DNA of 38,128 nt, from positions 1 to 38,128 of the forward strand of contig WRAQ01000030.1 in assembly GCA_009780115.1 (NCBI GenBank), written 5' to 3'. Position 1 is the stretch's first letter. Every line of letters starts with the position of its first letter. The stretch is from Lachnospiraceae bacterium. GTDB taxonomy: Bacteria > Bacillota > Clostridia > Lachnospirales > Lachnospiraceae. The notes under the pieces are model-generated. The model was not told the origin of the DNA. It did not search any database and was given only the letters and a program-made list of their open reading frames with translations. Position numbers and translations under genes: made by a program. Shown here one piece after another: positions 7,052-16,512 of this stretch.

Positions 7052-8029
7052 TTATGTACTATACTTCACAATCAATAATTCTACACTCATCCGGTCATTA
7101 ATGTTCCCCCTTTTCACTGCCTCTTCTGCTTCAGCGCAAGCGCAAATAGCTTCTTTTAAGTCTGACATTTTGAACTTTGTTGCCTGTGCTGTATATTTCC
7201 CGACTACAAAACCGGGCAGATTTATTTTTGTCCCGATACTTTTATTGTCAAATCCTTTGCCTTTTAGCTCTTTGACTTGAAAAAGGAGGTTAAATTGCCT
7301 GGTTATCAAAAACAAGATTCGCATCGGCGGCTCTTTCAAGGCCAGCAAATCATAATACAACCTTAATGCTTCCTGCTGCCGTTTCCCGGCGACCGCTTCA
7401 ATCATATCAAAAATATGATTAGTAATATGAGGTGTACATATTTCATCAATTGCCACTTCCGTGATAACATCTTTATCTAAACAATAACAAATTAGTTTTT
7501 CTAATTCGGTATGGATATTTTCCATCTCCGTACCGACTTTGTTAAGTAAATATGTAGCCGCCCGTTCTGTTATCTGTTTATTTTCCTTCTTTAAGATGCT
7601 GCCAATCCAGCGCTTTAACATATCTTCATTCTGGACAGGAAATTCAACCGCACTGCCAAGGCTTGAAAATAGTTTGAACATTTTTCCCCGTTTATCAATT
7701 TCTGCTTCGACAAATAAAATGCTCGTACTTTCGGGAACAGCTTTTAAGTAACTAAAAATTTTTTCATCGCTTGATTTAAACAAGCCACTGTTTTCCCAAA
7801 TGATGACACGGCGGTCAGCAAAAAAAGGCAACGTTTCCGCTATATCTATGAAGGAACTGACACTAGTGTCATTTCCTTCATAATAATGATAATTCATTTC
7901 GTCATCGTCACTAATCAAAGCTTGTTTGAACCGTTTTAGGTATTGGCGGCGTAGATATGACTCCGCACCATAAAATAAATAGATTTGTTTTAGATTCCCT
8001 GATTTTAGGTCTTCATTCAGAGCTTTCAT
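7052..8029 (-). CDS. holA: DNA polymerase III delta subunit
   Basis: At 325 residues it matches HolA length. The N-terminus LKQIYLFYGAESYLRRQYLK and the central TLPFFADRRVIIWENSGLF are diagnostic of the clamp-loader delta fold, followed by the family helices GKRQQEALRLYYDLLALKEP and ILFLITRQFNLLFQVKEL. As part of the clamp loader it opens the beta clamp for loading onto DNA. It lies downstream of the PBP gene with a 143-bp gap holding a hairpin (8070-8092). The ribosome site is weak. Confidence 0.95.
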   Translation of the reverse strand: MKALNEDLKSGNLKQIYLFYGAESYLRRQYLKRFKQALISDDDEMNYHYYEGNDTSVSSFIDIAETLPFFADRRVIIWENSGLFKSSDEKIFSYLKAVPESTSILFVEAEIDKRGKMFKLFSSLGSAVEFPVQNEDMLKRWIGSILKKENKQITERAATYLLNKVGTEMENIHTELEKLICYCLDKDVITEVAIDEICTPHITNHIFDMIEAVAGKRQQEALRLYYDLLALKEPPMRILFLITRQFNLLFQVKELKGKGFDNKSIGTKINLPGFVVGKYTAQATKFKMSDLKEAICACAEAEEAVKRGNINDRMSVELLIVKYST

Positions 8030-8069
8030 TGATTATTCTAGCCTTTCACAACCCGGAAAATGGTATTTC

Positions 8070-8092
8070 AAACGGCCGCTTGCGGCCGGTTT
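8070..8092. other. GC-rich hairpin between PBP and holA
   Basis: AAACGGCCGC-TT-GCGGCCGGTTT forms a strong stem with one bulge, within a longer weak pairing of AATGG and CCATT. There is no clear T-tract on the minus strand, so partial termination or an mRNA-stability role is possible. Confidence 0.45.
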
Positions 8093-8172
8093 GCCATTCT
8101 TCCTGCGTGAAGCTTTAGATTTTATTTGTTTGCGTTCCAATGGATGCAAACTTAGAAAATCTCTTCACACTC

Positions 8173-10926
8173 TTATTCCCCGCCGGTGTCGCCGGTATAC
8201 ATCGCAGCGGCGGCTTCGGCCGCCGCCGCCTCTTGGGCGGCCATAATCGCCGCATGGTGGGCAGCACTCATTTCACCACGCTGCTGTTCAATAATATTAT
8301 GTGCATCAGGGTTCAAATAAAATTCCCAGTTATGCGGGCAACGAATTACATTTGTCAGCGGAATCATATTAAACGATATTGTACCATCTTCATTAATTAC
8401 TTCCTGATGGAAAAAATCATCCTCGACATTGAGGGCTTCTGTCCCTGAACCAGCTAATAAGGACGGGTCTTCCGGCGGCAGGATATCAAGCACACCCGGT
8501 ACCTTAAACGGGCAATGTTCACTCGCAGGCAACATCGTATACTGGCATATCATCCCCGGGTAATGGGCATTACAAAAATCCGTCGGCGCTGTGCCTTCGG
8601 CAAAATATTCCGTCCGCAACGTCCCCCGGTGTTCACAAATTCCCGGTATCGGTAATTTTCCTGAACGGGAACAAATAGTCGCAGTAGTAATATCATGAGG
8701 AATCGGGAATGTTCTATTTTCCAGCCTTTCATGAATCTGCTGCATTACCATACGCCACAAGTTTCTTGAGATAGCCCTTTCAGCTTCACCGGGCATATCA
8801 ATATTATTATCATAGCCGGTCCAAACCGTAGCAGTATAATAAGGTGTATAACCGGAAAACCAAATATCATTGTAACCGGTGGTCGAACCGGTTTTCCCGG
8901 CAATCGTCATATTCGGGAAGCTGGCCCGCCCGCCTGTTCCGGATGTAAGAACATCAATCATTGCGTGGGTCAGCAAGAAAGCTGTTGATTCTTTGATAAC
9001 CTGACGGGATTCCGGTTCGGTATTGTCAAGCAAGACATTTCCGTCATAATCAAGGACTTTTGTATACAATTTTGGTTTAATATAGGTACCGCTGTTTGCA
9101 ATCGCAGCATAAGCCGCATTCATTTCAAGATTCGTAACTCCATGCGTGATACCGCCTAAAGCAAGGGCCTGGCCGATATCCGTCAGAATCACGGTGCGGC
9201 CGCCGGATGTCTGTTCCATCCGCTCGACCAATGTCGTAAAGCCAAAATTCAACAGATAATCAAAACCCAACTGCGGGGTAATCTGGGTCAGGGCTTTAAC
9301 GGTAACAATGTTCATCGAATCCCTGATTGCATCGCGGTATGATGCAAGCCCGCGATACTCACGCCCCCACCAGTTTCCAACCGGGCGCCCGTCAGCGTAA
9401 TTAAACGGCGCATCGTTTTGGACAGTGGCTAAGGTATGGCCGGCCGAATCAAGGGCCGGGGCAAAAGCGGCTAACATTTTGAAACATGAACCCGGCTGCC
9501 GTCTCGTTGATACGGCGCGGTTAAGGGTCCGGCTTGCTGTCTTCTCACCTCGCCCGCCAACCATTGCAAGAACATGGCCGGTATGCTGGTTTTGAATGGT
9601 GATTGATACTTGGGGCTGGGGGGTCAAGTTAATTCTTTCCCCGGCTACTGCATCGCCGCTTTCCATAACTGCTTCTTTGTATGTTTCGATTGCTTCATGT
9701 GCCTGGTCCTGTGAGCTGAAAAGACGGTTAAAACTCCGGTCGTTTTGTGCAAAAAACGAAGTAAACATTTCGGTGCTATGGTTTTGGCGGGTACCATCTT
9801 CTTTTTCAATTGTCAGCTCATAAGTTAATAACCACCGGACATTACTCGGATAGTTTTCTTCATTTAAAAATACTTCATCGCAGATTCTTTGGATTTCCGG
9901 GTCAAGAGTGGTAAATATTTTCAATCCGCCGGTATACATATAGGAAAAAGCGGCTGCTTCACTATAACCTGCCGCCAGAAAATCTTGCATCAGCTCATCA
10001 ATCAATGCATCAACAAAGTATGAATTGACTGCATTCGGGTCTCCTTTTTCCTCAATAATCTGAATCCGCGCATATACATCATCATTAATCGCTTCGTCAT
10101 ACTCAGATTCAGTAATAAAACCAAGGTCAAGCATATTACGAAGCACTTTCCGGCGCCGTTCGTCATTGTTTGCCGGGTTACTAATCGGGTTAAGGCGGGT
10201 TGGGTTCTGCGTAATCGAAGCGATTACGGCACTTTCAGACAGAGTTAAATCTTTAACTGATTTATCAAAATAACGTTGTGAAGCCGCCTGGACCCCAAGG
10301 GTATTCTGGCCAAGGTTGATACTGTTCATATAATGAACTAAAATATCAGCCTTTGACATTGTTTTTTCAAGTTCAAGAGCAAGATATTGTTCCTGAATTT
10401 TTCGTTTGGCTTTTTCGGCAAAAGATACTTCAGTTACCCAGCCGATAAAAACCTGATTTTTCAAAAGCTGTTGGGTAATCGTGCTTGCGCCCTGGGAAAA
10501 ATCACGTTCCGTAATCCCGACATATGCCGCCCGGATAATCCCCTTAATATCAATGCCATTGTGTTCATAAAAACGTCCATCTTCAATTGCAACAAAAGCA
10601 TCAGCAAGATGTTGGGGAATCATATCCTTTCCGACAGGTATCCGGTTTGAATTTTGGGCAACAAGCTCCGTAATCTGATTTCCTTCGCGGTCGTAAGCAA
10701 AGGATTTGAAACCGGAGGGGACTACATCAATACCGCCGATATCGGGTGATGTATCAATGACACCTTTAAAGATTCCAAAACTGGCGCTTGCCGCAATAAT
10801 TCCAGCCGAAATAACCCCGATTAAAGCCAGGTTGAGAATTACCAAAATCAGTTTTCTCCCCCATTTGCTGCCGGTGGCCTGCATATTCCGTTGTTTTGAC
10901 TTGACACCTTTTTTACTATAATTCAT
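8173..10926 (-). CDS. bifunctional penicillin-binding protein, class A (PBP1a type)
   Basis: This 917-residue membrane enzyme polymerises and crosslinks peptidoglycan. Order: cytoplasmic basic tail; membrane segment (about 26-50); GT51 glycosyltransferase with EDGRFYEHNG (catalytic Glu about 115) and QGASTITQQL (145-154); a linker domain; transpeptidase with SCFK (Ser480, Lys483), SMN (537-539) and KTGS (678-681). All catalytic motifs are intact. The C-terminal extension includes a Cys-containing segment (ICSRSGKLPIPGICEHRG) and ends in an alanine-rich tail (AAQEAAAAEAAAAMYT). AAAGGAT precedes the ATG. holA lies downstream on the same strand. Confidence 0.96.
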   Translation of the reverse strand: MNYSKKGVKSKQRNMQATGSKWGRKLILVILNLALIGVISAGIIAASASFGIFKGVIDTSPDIGGIDVVPSGFKSFAYDREGNQITELVAQNSNRIPVGKDMIPQHLADAFVAIEDGRFYEHNGIDIKGIIRAAYVGITERDFSQGASTITQQLLKNQVFIGWVTEVSFAEKAKRKIQEQYLALELEKTMSKADILVHYMNSINLGQNTLGVQAASQRYFDKSVKDLTLSESAVIASITQNPTRLNPISNPANNDERRRKVLRNMLDLGFITESEYDEAINDDVYARIQIIEEKGDPNAVNSYFVDALIDELMQDFLAAGYSEAAAFSYMYTGGLKIFTTLDPEIQRICDEVFLNEENYPSNVRWLLTYELTIEKEDGTRQNHSTEMFTSFFAQNDRSFNRLFSSQDQAHEAIETYKEAVMESGDAVAGERINLTPQPQVSITIQNQHTGHVLAMVGGRGEKTASRTLNRAVSTRRQPGSCFKMLAAFAPALDSAGHTLATVQNDAPFNYADGRPVGNWWGREYRGLASYRDAIRDSMNIVTVKALTQITPQLGFDYLLNFGFTTLVERMEQTSGGRTVILTDIGQALALGGITHGVTNLEMNAAYAAIANSGTYIKPKLYTKVLDYDGNVLLDNTEPESRQVIKESTAFLLTHAMIDVLTSGTGGRASFPNMTIAGKTGSTTGYNDIWFSGYTPYYTATVWTGYDNNIDMPGEAERAISRNLWRMVMQQIHERLENRTFPIPHDITTATICSRSGKLPIPGICEHRGTLRTEYFAEGTAPTDFCNAHYPGMICQYTMLPASEHCPFKVPGVLDILPPEDPSLLAGSGTEALNVEDDFFHQEVINEDGTISFNMIPLTNVIRCPHNWEFYLNPDAHNIIEQQRGEMSAAHHAAIMAAQEAAAAEAAAAMYTGDTGGE

Positions 10927-11030
10927 GGTTATCCTTTTTAACGATTACTCCGTAATTTATACCTAAATATAACATACATAACAATTATTGGCAACCAGTG
11001 CATCATTTATACGGGTTAAAGCGATACCTT

Positions 11031-11921
11031 TTATGGAAGATTTGTTTGCGTTTGAATTAACGCCAGCTTGATTGCCCCCATAATACCCTGGTCGTCACCC
11101 AAAGCGGGGGGGACGATGAAAAATTCCGGGTCGGGCAGGGGCACATAACCGTTGATTAAGGCAACTGTTTTTTCCCTGATTAACGGAAAAAGCTGTTTTT
11201 GTTTCATAACACCACCGCCAAGAACAATCCGTTTGGGCGACAATGTCACAATATAATTCATTAGTGCCTGGGATAAATAAAAAGCTTCCAGCCCCCATAC
11301 CTCGGGCCGGTTTTTTAACTCATCGCCGCTTAAACCCCAGCGGCCGGTAATCGCCGGGCCGGAGGCCATCCCTTCCAGGCAAAAAAACGGCTCGCGGTGA
11401 TAAGGGCACACCCCCGGATAATCATCATTCGGCGCCCGGCTAACAAGGATATGTCCGGCTTCCGGGTGGGTAAGCCCGTGTAAAAGGCGGTTTTCCACCA
11501 TAATTCCGACCCCGATCCCGGTGCCGACAGTGATATAGATACTGCTGTCAACATCTTTAGTACAACCCCAGGCCGCTTCACCAAGGCAGGAAGCGTTAAC
11601 ATCGGTATCAAAGCCAACCGGAATATCTAAATCATTAAAATAACCAACGATATCAAAATCACGCCATGATACTTTCGGGGTACTTGTGATATGTCCGTAT
11701 TTCAAAGATTTTTTGTTCAAATCAAGCGGCCCGAAGCAGCCAATCCCCAGCGCTTCTATTTCCCGTTCCTGAAACCACGCGAAAATATCCGGCATTGTTG
11801 TTGCCGGAGTTTTCGTCGGAAATGTAACCCGCTCATTTATCTTGCCATTTTCATCACCAACGGCACATACCATTTTCGTCCCGCCGGCTTCCAAAGCACC
11901 AATCCGCATATCTTGTTCCAT
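11031..11921 (-). CDS. ROK family sugar kinase (fructokinase type)
   Basis: This 296-residue protein phosphorylates a sugar, most likely fructose. The ATP-binding GALEAGGTKMVCAV is near residues 8-21, and TVGTGIGVGIM and ALGIGCFGPLDL are ROK hallmarks. A Zn-binding-like GHILVSRAPNDDYPGVCPYH segment matches the Bacillus YdhR/ScrK fructokinase type. The ATG at 11921 has no clear ribosome site; an internal ATG five codons in (ATGCGGATT, with GGAACA before it) is an alternative start. A sigma-A promoter lies at 11970-11998. It is not next to a transporter, so the sugar is inferred from family resemblance. Confidence 0.88.
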   Translation of the reverse strand: MEQDMRIGALEAGGTKMVCAVGDENGKINERVTFPTKTPATTMPDIFAWFQEREIEALGIGCFGPLDLNKKSLKYGHITSTPKVSWRDFDIVGYFNDLDIPVGFDTDVNASCLGEAAWGCTKDVDSSIYITVGTGIGVGIMVENRLLHGLTHPEAGHILVSRAPNDDYPGVCPYHREPFFCLEGMASGPAITGRWGLSGDELKNRPEVWGLEAFYLSQALMNYIVTLSPKRIVLGGGVMKQKQLFPLIREKTVALINGYVPLPDPEFFIVPPALGDDQGIMGAIKLALIQTQTNLP

Positions 11922-11969
11922 TTCGATTAGATGATGATTGGAGTCAAGAGGAATTTTGACCCTGGTATC

Positions 11970-11998
11970 ATTATAATATTTATTAACTAATATAGCAA
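11970..11998 (-). promoter_or_regulatory. promoter of the ROK kinase gene
   Basis: On the minus strand TTGCTA (11998-11993), a 17-bp spacer and a perfect TATAAT (11975-11970) are seen. A small inverted repeat (GTCAA...TTGAC, 11943-11960) follows within the leader and could be an operator. Confidence 0.6.
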
Positions 11999-12048
11999 TA
12001 ACCAGTGCTTTCTTTACATATATTTAATAAAACCTTTTGGGGTAAAAT

Positions 12049-12837
12049 GTGAAAATAAAAAAGACAAAACTTTGGCAGAAACAGGCAATCAAGGATCTGC
12101 TTTTTCTAAATTTAATAATCGTTGTTGCTTTCGCTTTCCAAAGCTTAAGGCCGGATTTGACCCCTCCCCCCCCCTATGAAGTTCCCGAGGCGTTACTATG
12201 TGCAGCTAATGCTACTCATAGTAACGATAGTACGCCCAAACCGCAGAATCCGCGAATTAATGCCGGTAATGAAAATGAGGATGCCAAAAAAGTAGCAATC
12301 ACTTTCGATGACGGCCCCCACCCAAGATATACCGAACCGATTCTTGACGGTTTAAAAGAAAGAGGGGTGGTTGCAACTTTTTTTATCACCGGCGACCATG
12401 CTGAAAAATATCCGGAAATCGTTAAGCGGATTCATGACGAAGGGCACTTAATCGGCAATCATACTTATTCGCATATTCAGCTAACTAAATATAACCTGGA
12501 AGAATTTGCCGATGAATTGTCACTAACCAGTCAAATCATTGCCGATATCACCGGCGCCGAAACCCTCTTTGTCCGCCCGCCCTATGGCCTTTGGGATATC
12601 AGGCTTGAGGCTGATTTAAACATGTTCCCCGTTATGTGGACGATTGACCCGCGCGACTGGGCCCGGACAAATGTAACGGGCATTGTTAATGATGTGGTAA
12701 ATAAAGTTAAACCTAATGATATCATTTTGCTCCATGATGAGTATGAAAGCACTCAAAATGCTTCCCTGATTATCATTGACCAGCTTCTTGAAGCAGGGTA
12801 TGAATTTGTTACAGTTGAAGAAATTTTGTTAAATTGA
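12049..12837 (+). CDS. polysaccharide deacetylase (CE4/NodB family), membrane-anchored
   Basis: This 262-residue protein has a membrane anchor at about 15-32, a low-complexity linker (35-80), then a complete NodB domain: TFDDGPHP (85-92, D87/D88), metal histidines in GNHTYSH (H138, H142), RPPYG (176-180), DPRDW (200-204) and LLHD (227-230). It would de-N-acetylate peptidoglycan or another extracellular amino-sugar polymer. The GTG at 12049 is the likely start because the overlapping ATG at 12047 is closed by a TGA at once; GGGG lies just upstream. A run of nine C (12166-12174) in the linker codons is a potential slippage site. Confidence 0.93.
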   Translation: MKIKKTKLWQKQAIKDLLFLNLIIVVAFAFQSLRPDLTPPPPYEVPEALLCAANATHSNDSTPKPQNPRINAGNENEDAKKVAITFDDGPHPRYTEPILDGLKERGVVATFFITGDHAEKYPEIVKRIHDEGHLIGNHTYSHIQLTKYNLEEFADELSLTSQIIADITGAETLFVRPPYGLWDIRLEADLNMFPVMWTIDPRDWARTNVTGIVNDVVNKVKPNDIILLHDEYESTQNASLIIIDQLLEAGYEFVTVEEILLN

Positions 12838-12878
12838 TATCAAGGCAGCAATCCGCAGGTATCTTATATAAATATCTT

Positions 12879-12907
12879 TTGACCCAAACAGCATGTTATG
12901 TTATTAT
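12879..12907 (+). promoter_or_regulatory. ahcY promoter
   Basis: TTGACC (12879-12884), 17 bp, then TATTAT (12902-12907). Transcription would begin near 12914, which rules out the upstream in-frame ATG at 12893 as the ahcY start. Confidence 0.7.
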
Positions 12908-12940
12908 AAATATGATAAAAAGAAAGGCATGGGTAAAAAG

Positions 12941-14188
12941 ATGCATAAAAGTGAAATCAGAGATATTGGACTGGCTCAAGAAGGCCAGAAAAAAATTGAC
13001 TGGGTTAGAAGTAATATGCCGCTGCTTCGCGGTATTGAAGAAGAATTTCGTAAGGAAAAACCATTTGCCGGAATTAAAGTGGCTTTATCAATTCATTTAG
13101 AAGCAAAGACTGCTTATCTGTGCCATGTCTTAAATACCGGCGGTGCAGAAATGTATATCACCGGTTCTAACCCGCTTTCAACACAAGACGATGTTGCGGC
13201 GGCGTTGGTCAGCGCCGGAATGACCGTTTATGCCTGGCATGCTTCGACACCTGCTGAATATGAGGCACATATCCGCAAAACTGTGGAATGCGGGCCGGGG
13301 ATTGTAATTGATGATGGCGGCGACTTAGTTACTATGATACACAATGCTTATCCCCATCTTATTGAAGGAATTATCGGCGGTTGCGAAGAAACCACTACCG
13401 GAATCCTCCGTCTTTTAGCAATGGACAAAGACGGGGCATTGAAATTCCCGATGGTTTTAGTTAACAATGCCCAATGCAAACATTTATTTGATAATCGTTA
13501 TGGGACAGGCCAATCGGTTTGGGACGGAATCAACCGGACGACCAACCTCTCTGTTTCCGGCAAAACTGTTGTTGTCGCCGGTTACGGCTGGTGCGGCAAA
13601 GGTGTGGCAATGCGGGCTAAAGGTTTTGGCGCCAACGTTATCGTCACTGAAATCGACCCGGTTAAAGCTATCGAAGCATATATGGACGGTTTCGCAGTTA
13701 TGGAAATGGTTGATGCCGCCCCGCTTGGCGATATCTTTGTAACCGTAACCGGTTGTGACGATGTTATTGGTGAAAAACACTTTAACTTGATTAAAGACGG
13801 CGCAGTTATGTGTAATGCCGGACATTTCGATGTTGAAGTTAACGTCGCAAAATTAGCTGAAATCGCTGATGAAATTAAAGAAAAACGGAAAAATATCGTT
13901 GGGTACCGCCTCGGTGACAAATGGCTCAATGTACTTGCGGAAGGCAGATTGGTAAATCTGGCCGCCGGTGACGGGCATCCCGCCGAAATCATGGACATGA
14001 GTTTTGCGATTCAAGCTTTAAGTGCCCGATATATGGTTAAAAATAAGGGAAACATTGATAAAATGATTATCGATGTGCCAACCGAAATTGATAGCGAAGT
14101 TGCTTTACGTAAGCTTCATTCGCTGGGAATTACAATTGACAAACTTACTGAAGAACAAGCAAAGTATTTGGGAAGTTGGGTAGTATAA
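12941..14188 (+). CDS. ahcY: adenosylhomocysteinase (SAH hydrolase)
   Basis: This NAD-dependent enzyme splits S-adenosylhomocysteine into adenosine and homocysteine in the methyl cycle. With the start at 12941 (MHKSEIRDIG) it has 415 residues, normal for the family. Seen are LSIHLEAKTAYL, the Rossmann GYGWCGKG (214-221) within VVVAGYGWCGKGVAMRAKGF, and the C-terminal DGHPAEIMDMSFA; the NAD-site NAGHFDVE is also present. An ATG at 12929 in the same frame is possible, but AGAAAGG then sits only 1 nt away. The final residues are KYLGSWVV rather than the classical KPDHYRY end, as in other bacterial/archaeal short-form enzymes. Confidence 0.96.
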   Translation: MHKSEIRDIGLAQEGQKKIDWVRSNMPLLRGIEEEFRKEKPFAGIKVALSIHLEAKTAYLCHVLNTGGAEMYITGSNPLSTQDDVAAALVSAGMTVYAWHASTPAEYEAHIRKTVECGPGIVIDDGGDLVTMIHNAYPHLIEGIIGGCEETTTGILRLLAMDKDGALKFPMVLVNNAQCKHLFDNRYGTGQSVWDGINRTTNLSVSGKTVVVAGYGWCGKGVAMRAKGFGANVIVTEIDPVKAIEAYMDGFAVMEMVDAAPLGDIFVTVTGCDDVIGEKHFNLIKDGAVMCNAGHFDVEVNVAKLAEIADEIKEKRKNIVGYRLGDKWLNVLAEGRLVNLAAGDGHPAEIMDMSFAIQALSARYMVKNKGNIDKMIIDVPTEIDSEVALRKLHSLGITIDKLTEEQAKYLGSWVV

Positions 14189-14222
14189 AGAGTTTGTCTA
14201 AGATATTGGGCAAAAGCCCAAA

Positions 14223-14353
14223 ACTGAAGAGATTTTCTTAAAGCGGCAAAATGCCGTTTAAGAAAATCTAATGCTTCAGTTGCAAAGGCAAGCTAGTCCC
14301 GCTTTGCGGGCATTCTTTATACGGGAAGAATGGCACAAAATTGTGCCATTCTT
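14223..14353. terminator. two long hairpins ending in a bidirectional terminator
   Basis: A long interrupted stem (ACTGAAG at the left, TTTTCTTAAA inside, GGC-AAAA-TGCC at the tip, CTTCAGT at the right; about 14223-14279) is followed by CCCGC-TTT-GCGGG and by the perfect AAGAATGGCACAA/TTGTGCCATTCTT stem (14326-14353), then AATTTTA. It separates ahcY from the convergent PspC operon. Confidence 0.75.
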
Positions 14354-14372
14354 AATTTTAGTGACAACTATC

Positions 14373-14579
14373 TTAATTCATCTGTTCCGGCATAATCAGC
14401 GCAATGATAAAGTAAGCAATTATCCCCATTCCAGCGCTCGCAAAACCTAAGATTACCCAAAGGATACGGATAATAACCGGGTCAATCCCCAGGTATTCGC
14501 CGATTCCGCCGCAAACACCGCAAATAGTACGGTTAGTTCTCGAACGAAACAAACGCTTCATATTATTATTGTCATTCAT
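14373..14579 (-). CDS. PspC domain protein
   Basis: This 68-residue protein is a single PspC domain: RSRTNRTICGVCGGIGEYLG, then DPVIIRILWVILGFASAG and two hydrophobic stretches. PspC proteins are small inner-membrane stress proteins. It is the last gene of the PadR operon (minus strand from 16831), 44 bp after the preceding gene, with GGAGG before its ATG. The operon composition suggests an envelope-stress function. Confidence 0.93.
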   Translation of the reverse strand: MNDNNNMKRLFRSRTNRTICGVCGGIGEYLGIDPVIIRILWVILGFASAGMGIIAYFIIALIMPEQMN

Positions 14580-14623
14580 ATTTTAACCTCCGTTTCATTA
14601 AATAACACCTGTTATTAATCATC

Positions 14624-14854
14624 TCATAATGCCTGTGGTTTAACCGGAGACAAAATCCGGCCAATCAGTTTGAAGCACGCCATCCCTACCGGGATAAGGA
14701 CGACTGTACAACATAGAAGTACCCCGAATAGCAAAAGCGGTAATCCTATTATAAAGAATAATACCAGTTTTAGCAACCATCCAATTAACTTAAAGCAAAA
14801 ACATATAATCAAAATAGCAGCAATTACTAATAGGATAAACAATCCTTCAATCAT
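14624..14854 (-). CDS. small hydrophobic membrane protein
   Basis: With the start at 14854 (MIEGLFILLV, preceded by GAAAGGAG) it has 76 residues, almost all in two long hydrophobic segments (about 2-20 and 25-60). A longer reading frame to 14941 exists but would overlap the upstream gene and lacks a ribosome site. It is the fourth gene of the PadR operon. The family is not recognised. Confidence 0.7.
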   Translation of the reverse strand: MIEGLFILLVIAAILIICFCFKLIGWLLKLVLFFIIGLPLLLFGVLLCCTVVLIPVGMACFKLIGRILSPVKPQAL

Positions 14855-14879
14855 ACAGTGTCTCCTTTCTTCGTTTAAT

Positions 14880-15818
14880 TTAATAGAAACTGACATCAAT
14901 ATTGCCAATTGAGCAACTAAGGCGCATTTCTCTTCCGGCATTATTCATAATCTGGCTTTCCTGCGCGAGTGAGGTATATGAATAGCGGTCTATACTTATA
15001 TTACCAAGCGCACAATTAATAAAGTAGTCAAAATCTTCATATGCCCCTTTTATTCTAAGGCTGGTACTTCCAATACTATTTTCTATCCTGATATCGTTTT
15101 TTACTTCACCTTTAAAAATCGTTTCGCCGACACTGTTAGAGATATTTAAGCGGTTAACAATCATATCATTCATCGTTAATGAGCCAACCCCTGAATCAGT
15201 TTTCAAATTATCTACCGATAAACGGCTAATATCCAATGCGCCAACACCAACCGCGATTTTTATCTCATTGAAGTAAATATTTTCCGGTACATAAATAGTA
15301 AACTTATTATTATTTGTGTCGAAACTTGTTATACTTCTGCCATTAAAGTCAAACCCTTCCAGATACAGTGTACTGCCACGGTTATAATACTTACAACTTC
15401 CGGCTCCGGTAATTTCAATTTGAAATTCATCTTTATCCCATGGAATCACTTTGAAGTCACCAACCCCAACCGAAATATCCAAGCTGTTTATATTATTATT
15501 ACTAAAAACAGCACTATATGACTTGCTTGAGATTGTGGCTCCGTTAACAGTCAGATCAAGATTCCTGCTCCAGTTATCGGAACTATTTGACCGCTCCCAG
15601 TTCCGCCCCCATGGCCGCCCCCAGCTTCGCCCCTCGTTCCAGCCCCATGACCAATCCCAAACAGTGAAACCCCGGGGGCCGATATTTATCATACCCTCAT
15701 TTGCGGCATTGCGGACCAGCCCGCGCCCGCCGATTGCGGTAACTAGTGTGCCGACAAAAAGGCCAAGGCCAATCAAAATAGCTGCTGCTATCAAACAAAC
15801 TTTTGCAAATTTACCCAT
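14880..15818 (-). CDS. DUF4097-like adhesin-fold protein with N-terminal TM
   Basis: This 312-residue protein has one N-terminal membrane segment (about 5-30), a Trp/Arg/Gly-rich stretch (WDWSWGWNEGRSWGRPWGRN, about 54-73) and a beta-helix-like region with repeats such as ISVGVGDFKV, IAVGVGALDIS, DSGVGSLTM, NSVGETIF and NSIGSTSL. That VG-x-L pattern is typical of DUF4097/DUF2154 domains. It overlaps the DUF1700 gene by 8 bp and is translated from GAGAGGTG. It probably works with DUF1700 and PspC at the membrane. Confidence 0.85.
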   Translation of the reverse strand: MGKFAKVCLIAAAILIGLGLFVGTLVTAIGGRGLVRNAANEGMINIGPRGFTVWDWSWGWNEGRSWGRPWGRNWERSNSSDNWSRNLDLTVNGATISSKSYSAVFSNNNINSLDISVGVGDFKVIPWDKDEFQIEITGAGSCKYYNRGSTLYLEGFDFNGRSITSFDTNNNKFTIYVPENIYFNEIKIAVGVGALDISRLSVDNLKTDSGVGSLTMNDMIVNRLNISNSVGETIFKGEVKNDIRIENSIGSTSLRIKGAYEDFDYFINCALGNISIDRYSYTSLAQESQIMNNAGREMRLSCSIGNIDVSFY

Positions 15819-16512
15819 TTTTCACACCTCTCTTTCCTCCAAATAAACTATCAAATAAGTATCCGATTCCTTTAAACAATCCCGGAATTGCTTTCATTAC
15901 GATAAACGCTGTTAATAATAAGAATAGTAACCCAACCCCACTCAAAATCAAACCGGCAGCCACCATCGCAAGCCCGGTCAGCGGCCCGAAGAATATCCGG
16001 AATAAACCGACAAAAACCAATATAATTCCCGATATCAATAAAGCAAACGAAGTGATTCCAAATGAAAGAAGTAAAGCAAATAATACTGCAAAAATAGCAA
16101 TCATTATGCCAAATAAGGCACAGCATAAGGCAATAATTACCGGTGAAAATATAATGCACAGAATAACTATCACCGCAATCGCCCCGCCGGACATGCCACT
16201 TTTTGCTTGTGACGATGCCTTATTTGTATCATAGGATTTCGGGGCCTGGTAATGGGCAACCGGGTTGGCATTTTGCGCGGCTTTACTTTGGAAACCTGAT
16301 TCGGTAAATTCACCGGCATTTCCCTCAAGCCCATCCTTGATAATCGCGGCAACCTGCTCGGGTGTGCCTAATGATTCAAGCACTTCCGCTTCGTTTTCTT
16401 TTCCGCCGTCATTGATATAATCATTGTAGTACTTTAGTGCTTCTTCGCGTTCACCGGGAGAAATTTCGGAAAGCAACTCCTCCAGCTTGCGCATAAATTC
16501 CCATCTACTCAT
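15811..16512 (-). CDS. DUF1700 domain membrane protein
   Basis: With the start at 16512 (MSRWEFMRKLEELLSEIS) it has 233 residues; GGGAGG lies 10 nt upstream, so this is preferred over a start six codons earlier. The N-terminal domain (1-75) is the classic DUF1700 helical bundle (EREEALKYYNDYINDGG). The C-terminal half has four or more hydrophobic segments. DUF1700 proteins are almost always paired with PadR regulators, as here (8-bp overlap with PadR upstream and 8 bp with the next gene). Confidence 0.92.
   Translation of the reverse strand: MSRWEFMRKLEELLSEISPGEREEALKYYNDYINDGGKENEAEVLESLGTPEQVAAIIKDGLEGNAGEFTESGFQSKAAQNANPVAHYQAPKSYDTNKASSQAKSGMSGGAIAVIVILCIIFSPVIIALCCALFGIMIAIFAVLFALLLSFGITSFALLISGIILVFVGLFRIFFGPLTGLAMVAAGLILSGVGLLFLLLTAFIVMKAIPGLFKGIGYLFDSLFGGKRGVKNG

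Noticed and set aside
12893-12940. Longer N-terminus of ahcY starting at 12893
   Set aside because: This ATG lies upstream of the predicted transcription start (promoter -10 at 12902-12907), and the family N-terminus begins later.
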